NCBI GenBank assembly: GCA_964446865.1
Contig: CAYURD010000002.1
Span: 109,138 to 173,137 of the forward strand
DNA: 64,000 bases
DNA from: Glaciecola sp964446865
Lineage (GTDB): Bacteria; Pseudomonadota; Gammaproteobacteria; Enterobacterales; Alteromonadaceae
Direction: 5' to 3'
How positions within the stretch are numbered: position 1 is the stretch's first letter; the number at the start of each line of letters is the position of its first letter. Both the position numbers and the translations under genes were made by a program. Shown piece after piece: positions 54,728 to 63,812 of the stretch. The notes under the pieces were generated by a model. That model did not search any database. It was not told the origin of the DNA and saw nothing but the letters and a program-made list of their open reading frames with translations.

Positions 54728-55606
54728 TTATTTTTGTAAAAAGCTCTCGAATATAGATGAGAAGTCTTTCTTTTGATTGCCTTGCAAAGCATGCAATTGA
54801 TATAAGGATTTGGCCAGATTCCCCATAGGGACGGCCGATTGTGAAGCACCAGCGGTGTTGATCGCTAATTGAAGGTCTTTGTTCATTAATTCAACCATAA
54901 AGCCACCTTGATATTTATTAGATGACGGCACATTGTCCATCACATTAGGGACTGGGTTATATTTTTGTAAGGTCCAATTGTTACCAGAGCTTTGTTTCAT
55001 GATCTCTGACATCACTTTTGGATCTAGACCATTATCCATCGCCATTTTTAACGCCTCGCTAGTGCCAGCCATTAGCACGGCAAGTAGCATGTTATTGCAG
55101 ATTTTCGCAATTTGGCCTGCGCCCACATCACCGGCATGAAAGCAATGTTGCCCCATATTTTGTAAGACGGGCTGGGCTGCGTTCACATCTTCGCTGTCTC
55201 CGCCTATAATAAACGTCAACGACCCCGCTGCGGCTCCAGCAATGCCTCCTGATACAGGAGCATCAATGAAACGATGACCAGCTTCGCTTAGCATACAATG
55301 TAACTGTTTTGCTTCGCTAGCCTCAATCGTGCTGCAATCTATAAACAAAGTATTAGGATCCGCCGCATCAATAAGCGCTTGATATAGAGCTAATACATGT
55401 TTTCCAGCTGGTAGCATAGAGATCACGATTTCAGCGCTATTTACCGCCGAAGCGGGGTTGCTCGCTTTTTCAGCACCGGCTTTAACCAATGCATTCATTT
55501 GTTCATCTACTAAATCAAACACCGTCAGTTGATGCCGTGCTTTTACTAGATTAAGCGCCATCGACGCGCCCATATTTCCTAATCCAAAAAACGCTATTTT
55601 ACTCAT
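54728..55606 (-). CDS. mmsB: 3-hydroxyisobutyrate dehydrogenase
   Basis: The 292-residue NAD-dependent enzyme oxidises 3-hydroxyisobutyrate to methylmalonate semialdehyde in valine breakdown. The Rossmann motif GLGNMGASMALNL is at residues 7-19. The DAPVSGGIAGA substrate motif (about 117) and the catalytic Lys in GAGQIAKICNNML (about 170) are also present. Its start overlaps the hydrolase stop by 4 bp. Confidence 0.93.
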   Translation of the reverse strand: MSKIAFFGLGNMGASMALNLVKARHQLTVFDLVDEQMNALVKAGAEKASNPASAVNSAEIVISMLPAGKHVLALYQALIDAADPNTLFIDCSTIEASEAKQLHCMLSEAGHRFIDAPVSGGIAGAAAGSLTFIIGGDSEDVNAAQPVLQNMGQHCFHAGDVGAGQIAKICNNMLLAVLMAGTSEALKMAMDNGLDPKVMSEIMKQSSGNNWTLQKYNPVPNVMDNVPSSNKYQGGFMVELMNKDLQLAINTAGASQSAVPMGNLAKSLYQLHALQGNQKKDFSSIFESFLQK

Positions 55607-56793
55607 ACTTTGTCTCCGTAATCTGCAATAAGATTTTTTAATGGGTGCATGTCTTCGTTTTGATTAAAATGAGTAAAGTGAGCATCAATTAATGCTTGAG
55701 GTACTTCACTATGATGCGAGTATTGCCAATTTGCTTGATTATCTTTGTCAATCAAAAGCGCCCTGACTCCCTCTTGAAACTCTCCCCGGGCACCGCACTG
55801 GTATGCGATAGACAGCTCCATTTTAAAGCATTCGGCCAAACTCATGGACTTTGCGCGCCTTAACTGTTCTAAAACAAGATGCGCAGTAATAGGGCTGCCG
55901 CGTAAAAAGCACTTCTGAGCTTTTGCCAAGGCTTTGTTTTCGGGATGTTGTAGAGCAAAATCGCTGAGTATTGATTCTACTTCTGTCAAATCTTCAGCGC
56001 TATCTAACGCTATCAATACATCATCATGGCCACTTAATTTGCCTCCTGAGTCCACAAGCTCACTTGGCTTTGCATGCTCATCAACTTGAGCCGTCACCGA
56101 GTCAAAGCTCATCAACGTTGACTCAATGGCGTCATCATCAATAACTTGTAACTTGCTTAAGGCCATAAGCACATCTTGTTTGCATTGATGCTCAACTTTA
56201 TAGTCGGCCAAACCAATTTTTATGCAATCAAATGCATTGATGCCAAAAGCAGTTAAGCCTAAAAGTTTTCCTACGCCAGGAGGCATTTTATTTAAAAAAT
56301 AACTGGCACCAACATCAGGAAAAAGGCCAATTGTAATTTCAGGCATGGCAACATGAACGCTTTGGGTCACCACTTTATGTTTGGCGGCAGCAAAAATACC
56401 AAGGCCCCCTCCCATTATTATTCCATTACCCCAACAAATAATTGGTTTTGGATAAACGTGGATGGTGTAGTCGAGTCGGTATTCTTGTGCAAAAAATTGT
56501 TTTATGAACTCAGGCACCTGCAGTGGCGATGCTTTAGCGTTTAACATGGATTCATACAAAGAAACAATATCGCCACCGGCACAAAATGCGCGATCGCCTG
56601 CACTATCTATAAATATTGCTGCAATGCTTTGATCATCACGCCACTGGTCTAAATGAGACTGCATAATCTGCACCATATCTAAATCAAGTGCATTGAGTGC
56701 TTTTTCTTTATGTAAAGTAAGCACTGCAACCTTTTGACCACTTGCACTAGGCAAATAACTTACCAATACTTTCTCTGTCTGCGACGTTTTCAT
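55603..56793 (-). CDS. 3-hydroxyisobutyryl-CoA hydrolase (crotonase family)
   Basis: The 396-residue crotonase-fold protein is longer than enoyl-CoA hydratases (about 260). It has the hydrolase hallmarks AFCAGGDIVSLYE, GNGIIMGGGLGIF and MPEITIGLFPDVGASYFL, where the Glu is catalytic. It releases CoA from 3-hydroxyisobutyryl-CoA. The usual separate enoyl-CoA hydratase of this pathway is not in the operon, so that step must be done elsewhere or by a broad enzyme. Confidence 0.9.
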   Translation of the reverse strand: MKTSQTEKVLVSYLPSASGQKVAVLTLHKEKALNALDLDMVQIMQSHLDQWRDDQSIAAIFIDSAGDRAFCAGGDIVSLYESMLNAKASPLQVPEFIKQFFAQEYRLDYTIHVYPKPIICWGNGIIMGGGLGIFAAAKHKVVTQSVHVAMPEITIGLFPDVGASYFLNKMPPGVGKLLGLTAFGINAFDCIKIGLADYKVEHQCKQDVLMALSKLQVIDDDAIESTLMSFDSVTAQVDEHAKPSELVDSGGKLSGHDDVLIALDSAEDLTEVESILSDFALQHPENKALAKAQKCFLRGSPITAHLVLEQLRRAKSMSLAECFKMELSIAYQCGARGEFQEGVRALLIDKDNQANWQYSHHSEVPQALIDAHFTHFNQNEDMHPLKNLIADYGDKV

Positions 56794-56859
56794 GCCCTGT
56801 GTTCCTGACTAAATGTGGTTGGCTTGATGTAGCGCTTTGTTGCTCTTAGGTAAAAACAC

Positions 56860-58014
56860 TTAAAGTACTTCTGTCATATCCGATAATAAACGCCTCGCAA
56901 TAATCACACGCATTATCTCATTGGTTCCTTCGAGAATTTGATGCACTCTAACGTCTCGCACATGTCGCTCTAAGGGATACTCTTTAATATAACCATAACC
57001 GCCATGAATTTGCAGAGCTTGGTTACACACCTCAAAACCAACATCGGTAGCAAAACGTTTAGCCATTGCGCAATAAGTGCTTCTATCAGCGTCTTTAATA
57101 TCAACTTTACTTGCCGCTAATCTAACGAGCTGGCGGGCAGCAACAAGCTCAGTTGCCATGTCGGCTAGCTTAAATTGCAAAGCCTGAAACGACGCGAGCG
57201 TTTTACCAAATTGTTGACGCTCTTGCATGTAAGCATTTGCAGTATTTAATGCCTGCTGAGCTGTCCCGATTGAACAAGTGGCAATATTAATACGCCCGCC
57301 ATCTAAACCTTGCATCGCAAATTTAAAACCTTGCCCTAATTCACCTAGTAAGTGACTCTTGGGTATGCGCACATTATCAAACATTACCATGCGAGTGGGT
57401 TGTGCATTCCAGCCCATCTTTTCTTCAGCTTTACCGTACTCAACGCCCGTTGCATCTGCTGGTACCACAAATGCAGATACACCTGCTGCGCCTTTTTCGC
57501 CTGTTCTAGCCATGACAACAAGTACTTGTGTTGCACCTGCGCCCGAAATAAACACCTTAGACCCGTTTAGCACAAAATCATCACCATCTTCGCGCGCCGA
57601 CGTACTTAAATTCGCAGCATCAGAGCCATTTGATGGCTCTGTTAAACAATAACTTGCAATACTCTGCCCTGTTACCAGCGAGTCCATTAAGGCCTGTTTT
57701 ACTTCATCAGTCGCCCACGTTGCGATCATCCAAGTCGCCATATTATGGATAGTTAGCATGGCTGTGGTGGTAGTACAACCCATGGCAAGTTGTTCAAAAA
57801 TAATTGATGAGTCAAGGCGTGAAAGTCCTAAGCCCCCTTCAGATTCGGGTGTGTATAAACTGCAAAATCCAAGCTCTCCCGCTTTTTGAATCACATCGAC
57901 CGGAAAATGATGGTCTTTGTCCCATTGGGCGGCAAATGGCGCCATCTCTTGCTCTGCAAACTGTTTTGCCGTGCTTATAAATGCTTGTTGATCTTCACTT
58001 AATTCAAAGTTCAT
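56860..58014 (-). CDS. Acyl-CoA dehydrogenase (isobutyryl-CoA dehydrogenase type)
   Basis: The 384-residue flavoprotein has FAD-binding segments CLTEPSNGSDA (about 120) and VFISGAGATQVLVVMART, and the LFKLAD/QALQIHGGYGY C-terminal motifs. The catalytic Glu is in QILEGTNEIMR (about 366). In this operon it probably oxidises isobutyryl-CoA to methacrylyl-CoA, passing electrons to ETF. The other possibility is a broader branched-chain acyl-CoA dehydrogenase. Confidence 0.9.
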   Translation of the reverse strand: MNFELSEDQQAFISTAKQFAEQEMAPFAAQWDKDHHFPVDVIQKAGELGFCSLYTPESEGGLGLSRLDSSIIFEQLAMGCTTTTAMLTIHNMATWMIATWATDEVKQALMDSLVTGQSIASYCLTEPSNGSDAANLSTSAREDGDDFVLNGSKVFISGAGATQVLVVMARTGEKGAAGVSAFVVPADATGVEYGKAEEKMGWNAQPTRMVMFDNVRIPKSHLLGELGQGFKFAMQGLDGGRINIATCSIGTAQQALNTANAYMQERQQFGKTLASFQALQFKLADMATELVAARQLVRLAASKVDIKDADRSTYCAMAKRFATDVGFEVCNQALQIHGGYGYIKEYPLERHVRDVRVHQILEGTNEIMRVIIARRLLSDMTEVL

Positions 58015-58037
58015 AGTGTTCTCTTATCTCACAATAA

Positions 58038-59597
58038 TTAACGCAGATTAATCGTCATATTAGGCGTCGTTGCTTCATCTGATGATGCTTCACTTGATGA
58101 TGTTGACCCTACTTCAGTTGAAGTCTTAACTTGCTTAGTGGTATGGGCATCATCAAACCATCTTGCCGTGATTGTTTTAGTCTCAGTATAAAACCTAACT
58201 GCCTGCTTCCCGTAAGCATGCAAATCACCATAAAATGAATTTTTCCAACCGGTGAATGAGAAAAACGGCAAAGGAACAGGAATAGGCACATTGATACCCA
58301 CCTGGCCAACTTCAACATTTGATTGATAGTGACGGGCAGCGCTTCCACTTGCGGTAAAAATAGAGGTACCGTTACCAAATGGATTGGCATTAACCAGCGC
58401 AATCGCTTCTTCTAATGTATCTACGGTCATGCAGCACAAAACCGGCCCAAAAATCTCTTGTTGATAGATTTCCATGCTAGCGTCAACATCACTGAATACC
58501 GTTGGGCCCACCCAATTGCCAGCCTCATAGCCACTTACCGTAAAATCACTGCCGTCAAGCAAGCAATTAGCGCCTTCTTTTTTACCTTGCTCAATTAGCG
58601 ACAACACGCGCTGTTTCGCCTGTGGTGAAATTAAGGGACCAAAACCTGCACTTTTATCGTCCCATAAACCAGGTTTGACCTTCGCAATATTTTGCGTAAG
58701 TTCATCAATCCACTTTTTGCTTTCACCCACAAATACAGCGACTGAGATTGCCATACATCGCTGGCCAGCTGCGCCAACGCTCGCACCCACTAAATTATTA
58801 ATGACTTGCTCACGATTAGCATCTGGCATGATCACGCTGTGATTTTTAGCACCGGCAAAGCACTGAGCACGTTTCATATTAGACGTTGCTGTTTTATAAA
58901 TGTGCTGACCTACCGGCACACTCCCTACAAACGAGACCGCTTTAATTGCGTCATGATTTAGTAAATAATTAACTTCGTCTTTACCCCCATGCACTACATT
59001 TAATACGCCAGCCGGCGCACCTGCTTGCATAAATAGTTCGGCGAGTTTCATAGGCGTGTTAGGATCTTGCTCAGAAGGCTTTAAAACAAACGTGTTTCCA
59101 CAAGCTATGGCCATTGGGAACATCCATAAGGGGATCATGGCAGGGAAGTTAAAAGGCGTAATACCAAGGCACACCCCTAAAGGTTGGATCATGCTATATG
59201 TATCGATATCCCTCGCGACATTCTCGACTGTTTCCCCCATCATCATTGAGGCTACATTAGCCGCTTGTTCAACAACTTCAATTCCGCGCCATACGTCACC
59301 TTTAGCATCTTCAAAGGTTTTGCCTGTTTCATGCGACAATATTGTGGCAATTTCATCATGATTTTCTTTTAGCAAATGCTGATATCTAAGCATCACTCTT
59401 GCTCTTTCAGAAATAGGTACTTTGCGCCATGTCTCAAACGCTTTTTGGGCGCCCCCTATTGCCTGCTCTATTTCCGTAGTCGTCGAAATTGGCAATTGCG
59501 ATATTTCAGCATTGTTCGCGGGGTTAGTCACTGAGATAAAAGCCGTGGCGTCCGAATCAACAAACTCTCCATTTATTAACTGCTTTACTTTATTCAT
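58038..59597 (-). CDS. mmsA: methylmalonate-semialdehyde dehydrogenase (acylating)
   Basis: The 519-residue CoA-dependent aldehyde dehydrogenase converts methylmalonate semialdehyde to propionyl-CoA. It has GITPFNFPAMIPLW, the NAD motif FVGSVPVGQHIY and the catalytic Cys in AGQRCMAIS (about 283). The usual C terminus is a RWFDD segment followed by NMTINLR. Here about 20 Ser/Glu/Thr-rich residues lie between them, in part encoded by a 15-bp repeat. It is the first gene of the operon, with a LiuR-like palindrome about 62 bp upstream of its start. Confidence 0.94.
   Translation of the reverse strand: MNKVKQLINGEFVDSDATAFISVTNPANNAEISQLPISTTTEIEQAIGGAQKAFETWRKVPISERARVMLRYQHLLKENHDEIATILSHETGKTFEDAKGDVWRGIEVVEQAANVASMMMGETVENVARDIDTYSMIQPLGVCLGITPFNFPAMIPLWMFPMAIACGNTFVLKPSEQDPNTPMKLAELFMQAGAPAGVLNVVHGGKDEVNYLLNHDAIKAVSFVGSVPVGQHIYKTATSNMKRAQCFAGAKNHSVIMPDANREQVINNLVGASVGAAGQRCMAISVAVFVGESKKWIDELTQNIAKVKPGLWDDKSAGFGPLISPQAKQRVLSLIEQGKKEGANCLLDGSDFTVSGYEAGNWVGPTVFSDVDASMEIYQQEIFGPVLCCMTVDTLEEAIALVNANPFGNGTSIFTASGSAARHYQSNVEVGQVGINVPIPVPLPFFSFTGWKNSFYGDLHAYGKQAVRFYTETKTITARWFDDAHTTKQVKTSTEVGSTSSSEASSDEATTPNMTINLR
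58072..58101. repeat. 15-bp in-frame repeat in the mmsA 3' end
   Basis: Two tandem units, gcttcatctgatgat and gcttcacttgatgat, encode a Ser/Glu/Asp-rich insertion in the MmsA tail on the minus strand. The frame is preserved. Confidence 0.7.
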
Positions 59598-59658
59598 GTT
59601 GTACTCACATTTAAACTGGCAAAAAGCGCATGTAAAACGCTTATGCTAAAAGCTAACC

Positions 59659-59674
59659 TTTACGTTAACGTAAA
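59659..59674. promoter_or_regulatory. Perfect LiuR-like palindrome upstream of the valine operon
   Basis: TTTACGTTAACGTAAA is a perfect 16-bp palindrome 62 bp upstream of the mmsA start. The etf intergenic site differs at two positions. MerR-type LiuR operators of this form control branched-chain amino acid catabolism genes in gammaproteobacteria, according to my recollection of comparative studies. Context (MmsA, MmsB) fits. Confidence 0.7.
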
Positions 59675-59880
59675 CTATAAATGAAACGGTGGGTCTTTGT
59701 AAATAATCTGTTAAAAATTTAATCTAAATAGACGCAATGAACATCTATACAAGATAGCGAATGTTCATAGGCTTCTGGCATTTATCAACTGTTTTCAGTA
59801 CAACAGTCATGGCTTCCTAATATTTATGCCGAAACGACCGATAAATTACATAGAAAATATTGATTAGGACATTATCCACT

Positions 59881-61542
59881 ATGCTTGCCACTGCAAGTCA
59901 AGCCATCCAAGCGACTAGGCCGCTCAAAGTTGCCATTGTTGAAGATAATGCCACTGCAAGAGCAAACTTAAGAAGTCACCTCATAGGCCTAGAAAACTTC
60001 GAAATTGCCAGCTACAGCAATGGCAATGAGCTTCGTAATGGTTTACGCTTAGCGAATTTTGATATGGTGATCATGGATTTTCATTTAGGCCAGAGTAAAA
60101 ATGGTGTTGAGTGGATCAATTTTTTAAGTGACCGAAAGCTTTTTCAAGCGTCAACAGGACTCGCGTTTATCACCTCTGATAGTTTACCGCAAACGATAGG
60201 ACAAATATTAGATTTACATCCCGACTTTATACTTATCAAGCCATACACAATCAAAAGCTTACATACAAATTTAAAGCATTATTTGAGTTTACGAAAAGAA
60301 ATCATGCCCGTGCTTAGCTATATGTCCCAAGATAAGAACGACCTCGCCTTAAATATTTTAGAAGACAAAATAAACCAAAATAAAAATAAACGCTTTAACA
60401 ATGATTTTTACAAGATTAAAGGCAGATTATTGCTCGCTCAAAAGCGTTACGAGGAAGCAGCACAATTATATTCTGGGATACTAGCAAAGTCATCCAACGT
60501 GCTCTGGGCTCATTGGGGACTCATTAAAAGCGAATTTTTTATTGGTAAATGGCAAAAATGCGAAAGCATGCTGCATCATCTAATTTCCGAAAGCCTCACA
60601 AAAGACAAAGCCTTTGAATGGTTAGCTAGTGTATCGATTGGTAAAAAAGAGTATTTTCATGCGGAGTCAATTTTAGACAATGTCAAAGATAGTGATTTAT
60701 CAATCCAAGCCACACGCCTAAAAGTACTTGCACTAAATATGCAACATAAGCATGACCAAGCCAAACAACTCTTAGAAAAAAAGATCCAAAGCAATTTAAG
60801 TGTGAAGGATAGAATGAGCGAATATTCACTTGAATTAGCACGCTTTCACATACAAATGGCAGAGTCTTTTGTCGATAAGCAGGCGCATGATCCGCAAAAA
60901 TGTGAGGAAGAAAAACAATATAACCTGACCAGCGCTCGTAAATTAATCGGAAAAACACTCCGACCAGCTAACGACAGGCAGGGCGATACACAAAAAGACT
61001 TTTTGTTGGCACTGGCACACGTCATTGATGGCGACAATAACAAAGCGCTTAAACTAATTGACCAATCTGGCGAAGATCACAAATTATCGGATGCAAAGGC
61101 CGACACCATGATAGATGCCGTTAAAGTCTGGTTTGGTGTAGGACAGGCTGATAAAGCAAAAGCGATATTGGATGAATGTGATAACTTTTTGTTGAACAGC
61201 GACAATCACATTGATAGATCTATTTGCGCAGAACAAATTGAAGAAGTGGAAGAAAGCTATGCTTTACAAAAAGAACGTGCCTTACAAAGCAATGAGCGCG
61301 GCATGGGCCTTTATCTTAACAAGCAACACAACGAAGCCCTGCAGTGTTTTTACAAAGCCTATACCATGTACCCGGGCATACCTGCATTCGCATTAAACCT
61401 TCTGCAATGCCTGGCAGATTTAGATCAAAGTGAATTTCAAGGCCTATTTGCACAGTCTATATTTGTTGATTTACAGAGCGTATCTTTATCAGATAGTAAC
61501 TTAGAACGCTTACAACATATCCAAGAAAAATTTGAATTTTAG
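59881..61542 (+). CDS. Receiver-TPR response regulator
   Basis: The 553-residue protein has a receiver domain (about 15-135) with Glu21-Asp22, the phospho-acceptor Asp66 in FDMVIMDFHLG, a Thr/Ser in FITSD and the Lys in LIKPY. TPR-like helices fill the remaining 400 residues (RYEEAAQLYSGILAKSSNVLWAHWG in two parts, and GLYLNKQHNEALQCFYKAY near the end). There is no output domain. The architecture and C-terminal layout match the gene at 33621. I chose ATG 59881 over a TTG at 59860; an AGGA lies 11 bp upstream. Confidence 0.88.
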   Translation: MLATASQAIQATRPLKVAIVEDNATARANLRSHLIGLENFEIASYSNGNELRNGLRLANFDMVIMDFHLGQSKNGVEWINFLSDRKLFQASTGLAFITSDSLPQTIGQILDLHPDFILIKPYTIKSLHTNLKHYLSLRKEIMPVLSYMSQDKNDLALNILEDKINQNKNKRFNNDFYKIKGRLLLAQKRYEEAAQLYSGILAKSSNVLWAHWGLIKSEFFIGKWQKCESMLHHLISESLTKDKAFEWLASVSIGKKEYFHAESILDNVKDSDLSIQATRLKVLALNMQHKHDQAKQLLEKKIQSNLSVKDRMSEYSLELARFHIQMAESFVDKQAHDPQKCEEEKQYNLTSARKLIGKTLRPANDRQGDTQKDFLLALAHVIDGDNNKALKLIDQSGEDHKLSDAKADTMIDAVKVWFGVGQADKAKAILDECDNFLLNSDNHIDRSICAEQIEEVEESYALQKERALQSNERGMGLYLNKQHNEALQCFYKAYTMYPGIPAFALNLLQCLADLDQSEFQGLFAQSIFVDLQSVSLSDSNLERLQHIQEKFEF

Positions 61543-61592
61543 TGTTATTATTTTGCCATTCCAGAAGCATTTAATTTATAAATGGAAAGACA

Positions 61593-62081
61593 ATGGCAGA
61601 CAATCTTCACGAACTAGAATTTAAAGATAACAAAGGTAACACCGTCTCACTTAGTGACTATGCTGGTAAAGTGGTGTTAATCGTTAACACCGCTAGTAAA
61701 TGCGGTTTTACCCCACAATATAAAGGCCTTGAAGAATTATACAAAAAATACAAAGACCAAGGTTTTGAGATCATTGGCTTCCCTTGTGACCAATTTGGTG
61801 GACAAGAACCAGGTGACGATGTCGAAATAGAGCAGTTCTGCGAACTTAATTTTGGTGTCACCTTCCCTCTTTCAACAAAAGTCGATGTTAATGGCGAAAA
61901 TACTCATCCGGTGTTTAACTATCTAAAAGCCTCTGCCCCTGGTTTACTTGGTAGCAAAGGCATAAAGTGGAATTTCACTAAGTTTTTAGTGTCTAAAGAT
62001 GGGAATAAAGTGACACGCTATGCAACCGCGACTAAACCTGAAACTTTGGATGCAGACGTTGCTAAAGCACTAGCTAATTAA
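61593..62081 (+). CDS. Glutathione peroxidase family protein
   Basis: The 162-residue thiol peroxidase has the active-site Cys in NTASKCGFT (about 37). The FPCDQFGGQEPG motif (about 66-77) has a second Cys, and the WNFTKFLV motif (about 130) is the Trp/Asn part of the catalytic tetrad. The catalytic residue is Cys rather than selenocysteine. Such Cys-type enzymes often use thioredoxin. Its stop overlaps the convergent cmoM stop by 8 bp. Confidence 0.94.
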   Translation: MADNLHELEFKDNKGNTVSLSDYAGKVVLIVNTASKCGFTPQYKGLEELYKKYKDQGFEIIGFPCDQFGGQEPGDDVEIEQFCELNFGVTFPLSTKVDVNGENTHPVFNYLKASAPGLLGSKGIKWNFTKFLVSKDGNKVTRYATATKPETLDADVAKALAN

Positions 62082-62883
62082 CTGCATGCAAAATAATCTG
62101 AAAGTACTTGCCGAGCCATTTATATGGCTCTTGCCTTCCGTACTGCATTTCTAAGTCAAAAAGCATTTCGTAATTAGGTTCTATTTTTGATTTGTCTAGC
62201 ATGTAGTCGTGAATGCAGCGAATTCCTTGTGTCGATGCGACTCTTACATGTTCAAGCTGATTGATAAAAGCCAATATCTCAGCAGGCTTTTGTGCGTTAT
62301 GTGGGTTTAATCTCACCGTATTTTTGGACGGAAGGCCATCAACAACATATTTAAAATTACCATACAGTAAGTTATTAAACACCTTAGCATCGTGATTAAA
62401 AAATGACAGCGACATGCGCCCTTGAGGTCGCAGCAATTTACTCAAATGCTTAACATAGAAAGTAGGCTCTGCCAGCCACTCAAGCAAAGCATGGCATATT
62501 ATCAAATCAAACTTTTCTGTTATGTCGATTGCATCTTGCTTCACAAAGCGAGTGTTTGGATATTCGCTTAACCGTTGTCGTGCAATGTCTAATGCATCAT
62601 CAGATGTATCAACGATGCATACATCATGGCCAAGTTCACAAAATTCACGCGCCATCATGCCTGTACCGCCGCCTACGTCTAATATACGCATCGGTTGGTT
62701 AATCAGTGTTTGTTTGACCAAATGATGGGAAGGCTGTTTTTCATTGGTAGTACAAGCGTCTTTGAAAAGGCCTAAATCTTTTTGCAAATGCGCTAAAAGT
62801 AACTGGTGCCGCAAGCGTCCTTTGCTTGTGCCGTAAATATTCTCATCAAATTTGTTAGCAATCCCATCAAAGTTACTGCGCAT
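62074..62883 (-). CDS. cmoM: tRNA 5-carboxymethoxyuridine methyltransferase CmoM
   Basis: The 269-residue SAM-dependent methyltransferase aligns with E. coli CmoM (261). The start FDGIANKFDENIYGTSKGRLR is recognisable. Next come SAM motif I ILDVGGGTGMMA, the HALLEWLAEP segment and the late VRVASTQGIRCIHDYM and RQEPYKWLGKY blocks. CmoM methylates cmo5U34 of tRNAs to mcmo5U. Two residues upstream of the E. coli insertion point, 17 extra residues (KDACTTNEKQPSHHLVK region) extend the loop before the SAM motif. Confidence 0.9.
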   Translation of the reverse strand: MRSNFDGIANKFDENIYGTSKGRLRHQLLLAHLQKDLGLFKDACTTNEKQPSHHLVKQTLINQPMRILDVGGGTGMMAREFCELGHDVCIVDTSDDALDIARQRLSEYPNTRFVKQDAIDITEKFDLIICHALLEWLAEPTFYVKHLSKLLRPQGRMSLSFFNHDAKVFNNLLYGNFKYVVDGLPSKNTVRLNPHNAQKPAEILAFINQLEHVRVASTQGIRCIHDYMLDKSKIEPNYEMLFDLEMQYGRQEPYKWLGKYFQIILHAVN

Positions 62884-62933
62884 TATGCTTTTATCACTTG
62901 TTTTTTCATTTGCGTCGTTGACTAATTATAGCG

Positions 62934-63713
62934 CTAGGCAGGATTATCAATGTCAATAAAACTTACGTCAAGGCCATGTTCATTCGCCAGCCATTCACCA
63001 ATGGCTTTTACACCGTAACGCTCAGTGGCATGATGACCTGCTGCAAAAAAATCAATATTTTGTTCAAGCGCGCTATGTGTCGTTTGCTCTGAAATTTCGC
63101 CAGAAATAAATGCATCGATACTTTTGTCTGTTTCCTCGAGGCTCTCATTGGAATGCGCAACTTGGTCAATAAAACTCTGCCCACCGCCTGTGCACCAAGA
63201 TAAGCGTTGAATTGAAGACTTATTCCCAACGCTGATGACTTTTCGATTTAACTTAGCTTCTATCAAGTCAACTAATTCGTTGTGAGTTAAAGCTTCAGGT
63301 AAATCTCCACACATCACTATGCCAGTGGGTTCAACCTGCGTTAGAGGCTTTATATTACTTATGCAAAGCTTTTCGCCTAATTGCGCGTTATTACCCATGC
63401 TTGGATGAACGTCTATTGGCAAGTGATAAGCAATCAAATTGATTTGGTGTTGCAGTAATAATGAAAGTCGCTTTTTCTTCATGCCCACAATTGGCGAGGC
63501 TTCACCTTTCCAAAAGTATCCATGATGCACCAAAATGGCATCTGCGTTTACTTCAATCGCCCTTTCGATAAGCGCTAAACTAGCCGTTACGCCGGTGACA
63601 ATTTTATTACACTGCGCGGCCCCTTCTACCTGAAGTCCATTTGGGCAATAGTCTTTTATATTGTGGCTGTTCAGCTCGTTATTTAAGAGCTTTATGAGGT
63701 CTTTCGTTAACAA
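62934..63713 (-). CDS. NIF3/YbgI-family dinuclear metal protein
   Basis: The 259-residue protein aligns with YbgI (247). The start LIKLLNNELNSHNIKDYCPNGLQVEG, HHGYFWKGE (about 62-70), AYHLPIDVHPSMGNN and the late GHHATERYGVK hold the metal-binding His and Asp residues. The family forms hexameric toroids. Its biochemical role is unsettled; GTP cyclohydrolase-like and nucleotide-repair roles have been suggested. Single gene, divergent from the partial gene at the window end. Confidence 0.9.
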   Translation of the reverse strand: MLTKDLIKLLNNELNSHNIKDYCPNGLQVEGAAQCNKIVTGVTASLALIERAIEVNADAILVHHGYFWKGEASPIVGMKKKRLSLLLQHQINLIAYHLPIDVHPSMGNNAQLGEKLCISNIKPLTQVEPTGIVMCGDLPEALTHNELVDLIEAKLNRKVISVGNKSSIQRLSWCTGGGQSFIDQVAHSNESLEETDKSIDAFISGEISEQTTHSALEQNIDFFAAGHHATERYGVKAIGEWLANEHGLDVSFIDIDNPA

Positions 63714-63812
63714 ATTACTTTCCTTCGCTTAAGAAATTAGACAATTAGGACGATTTAGGTATAAACTACTAAATATTAACATTATTTCAACAATCAAGGT
63801 GCATAATTACCA

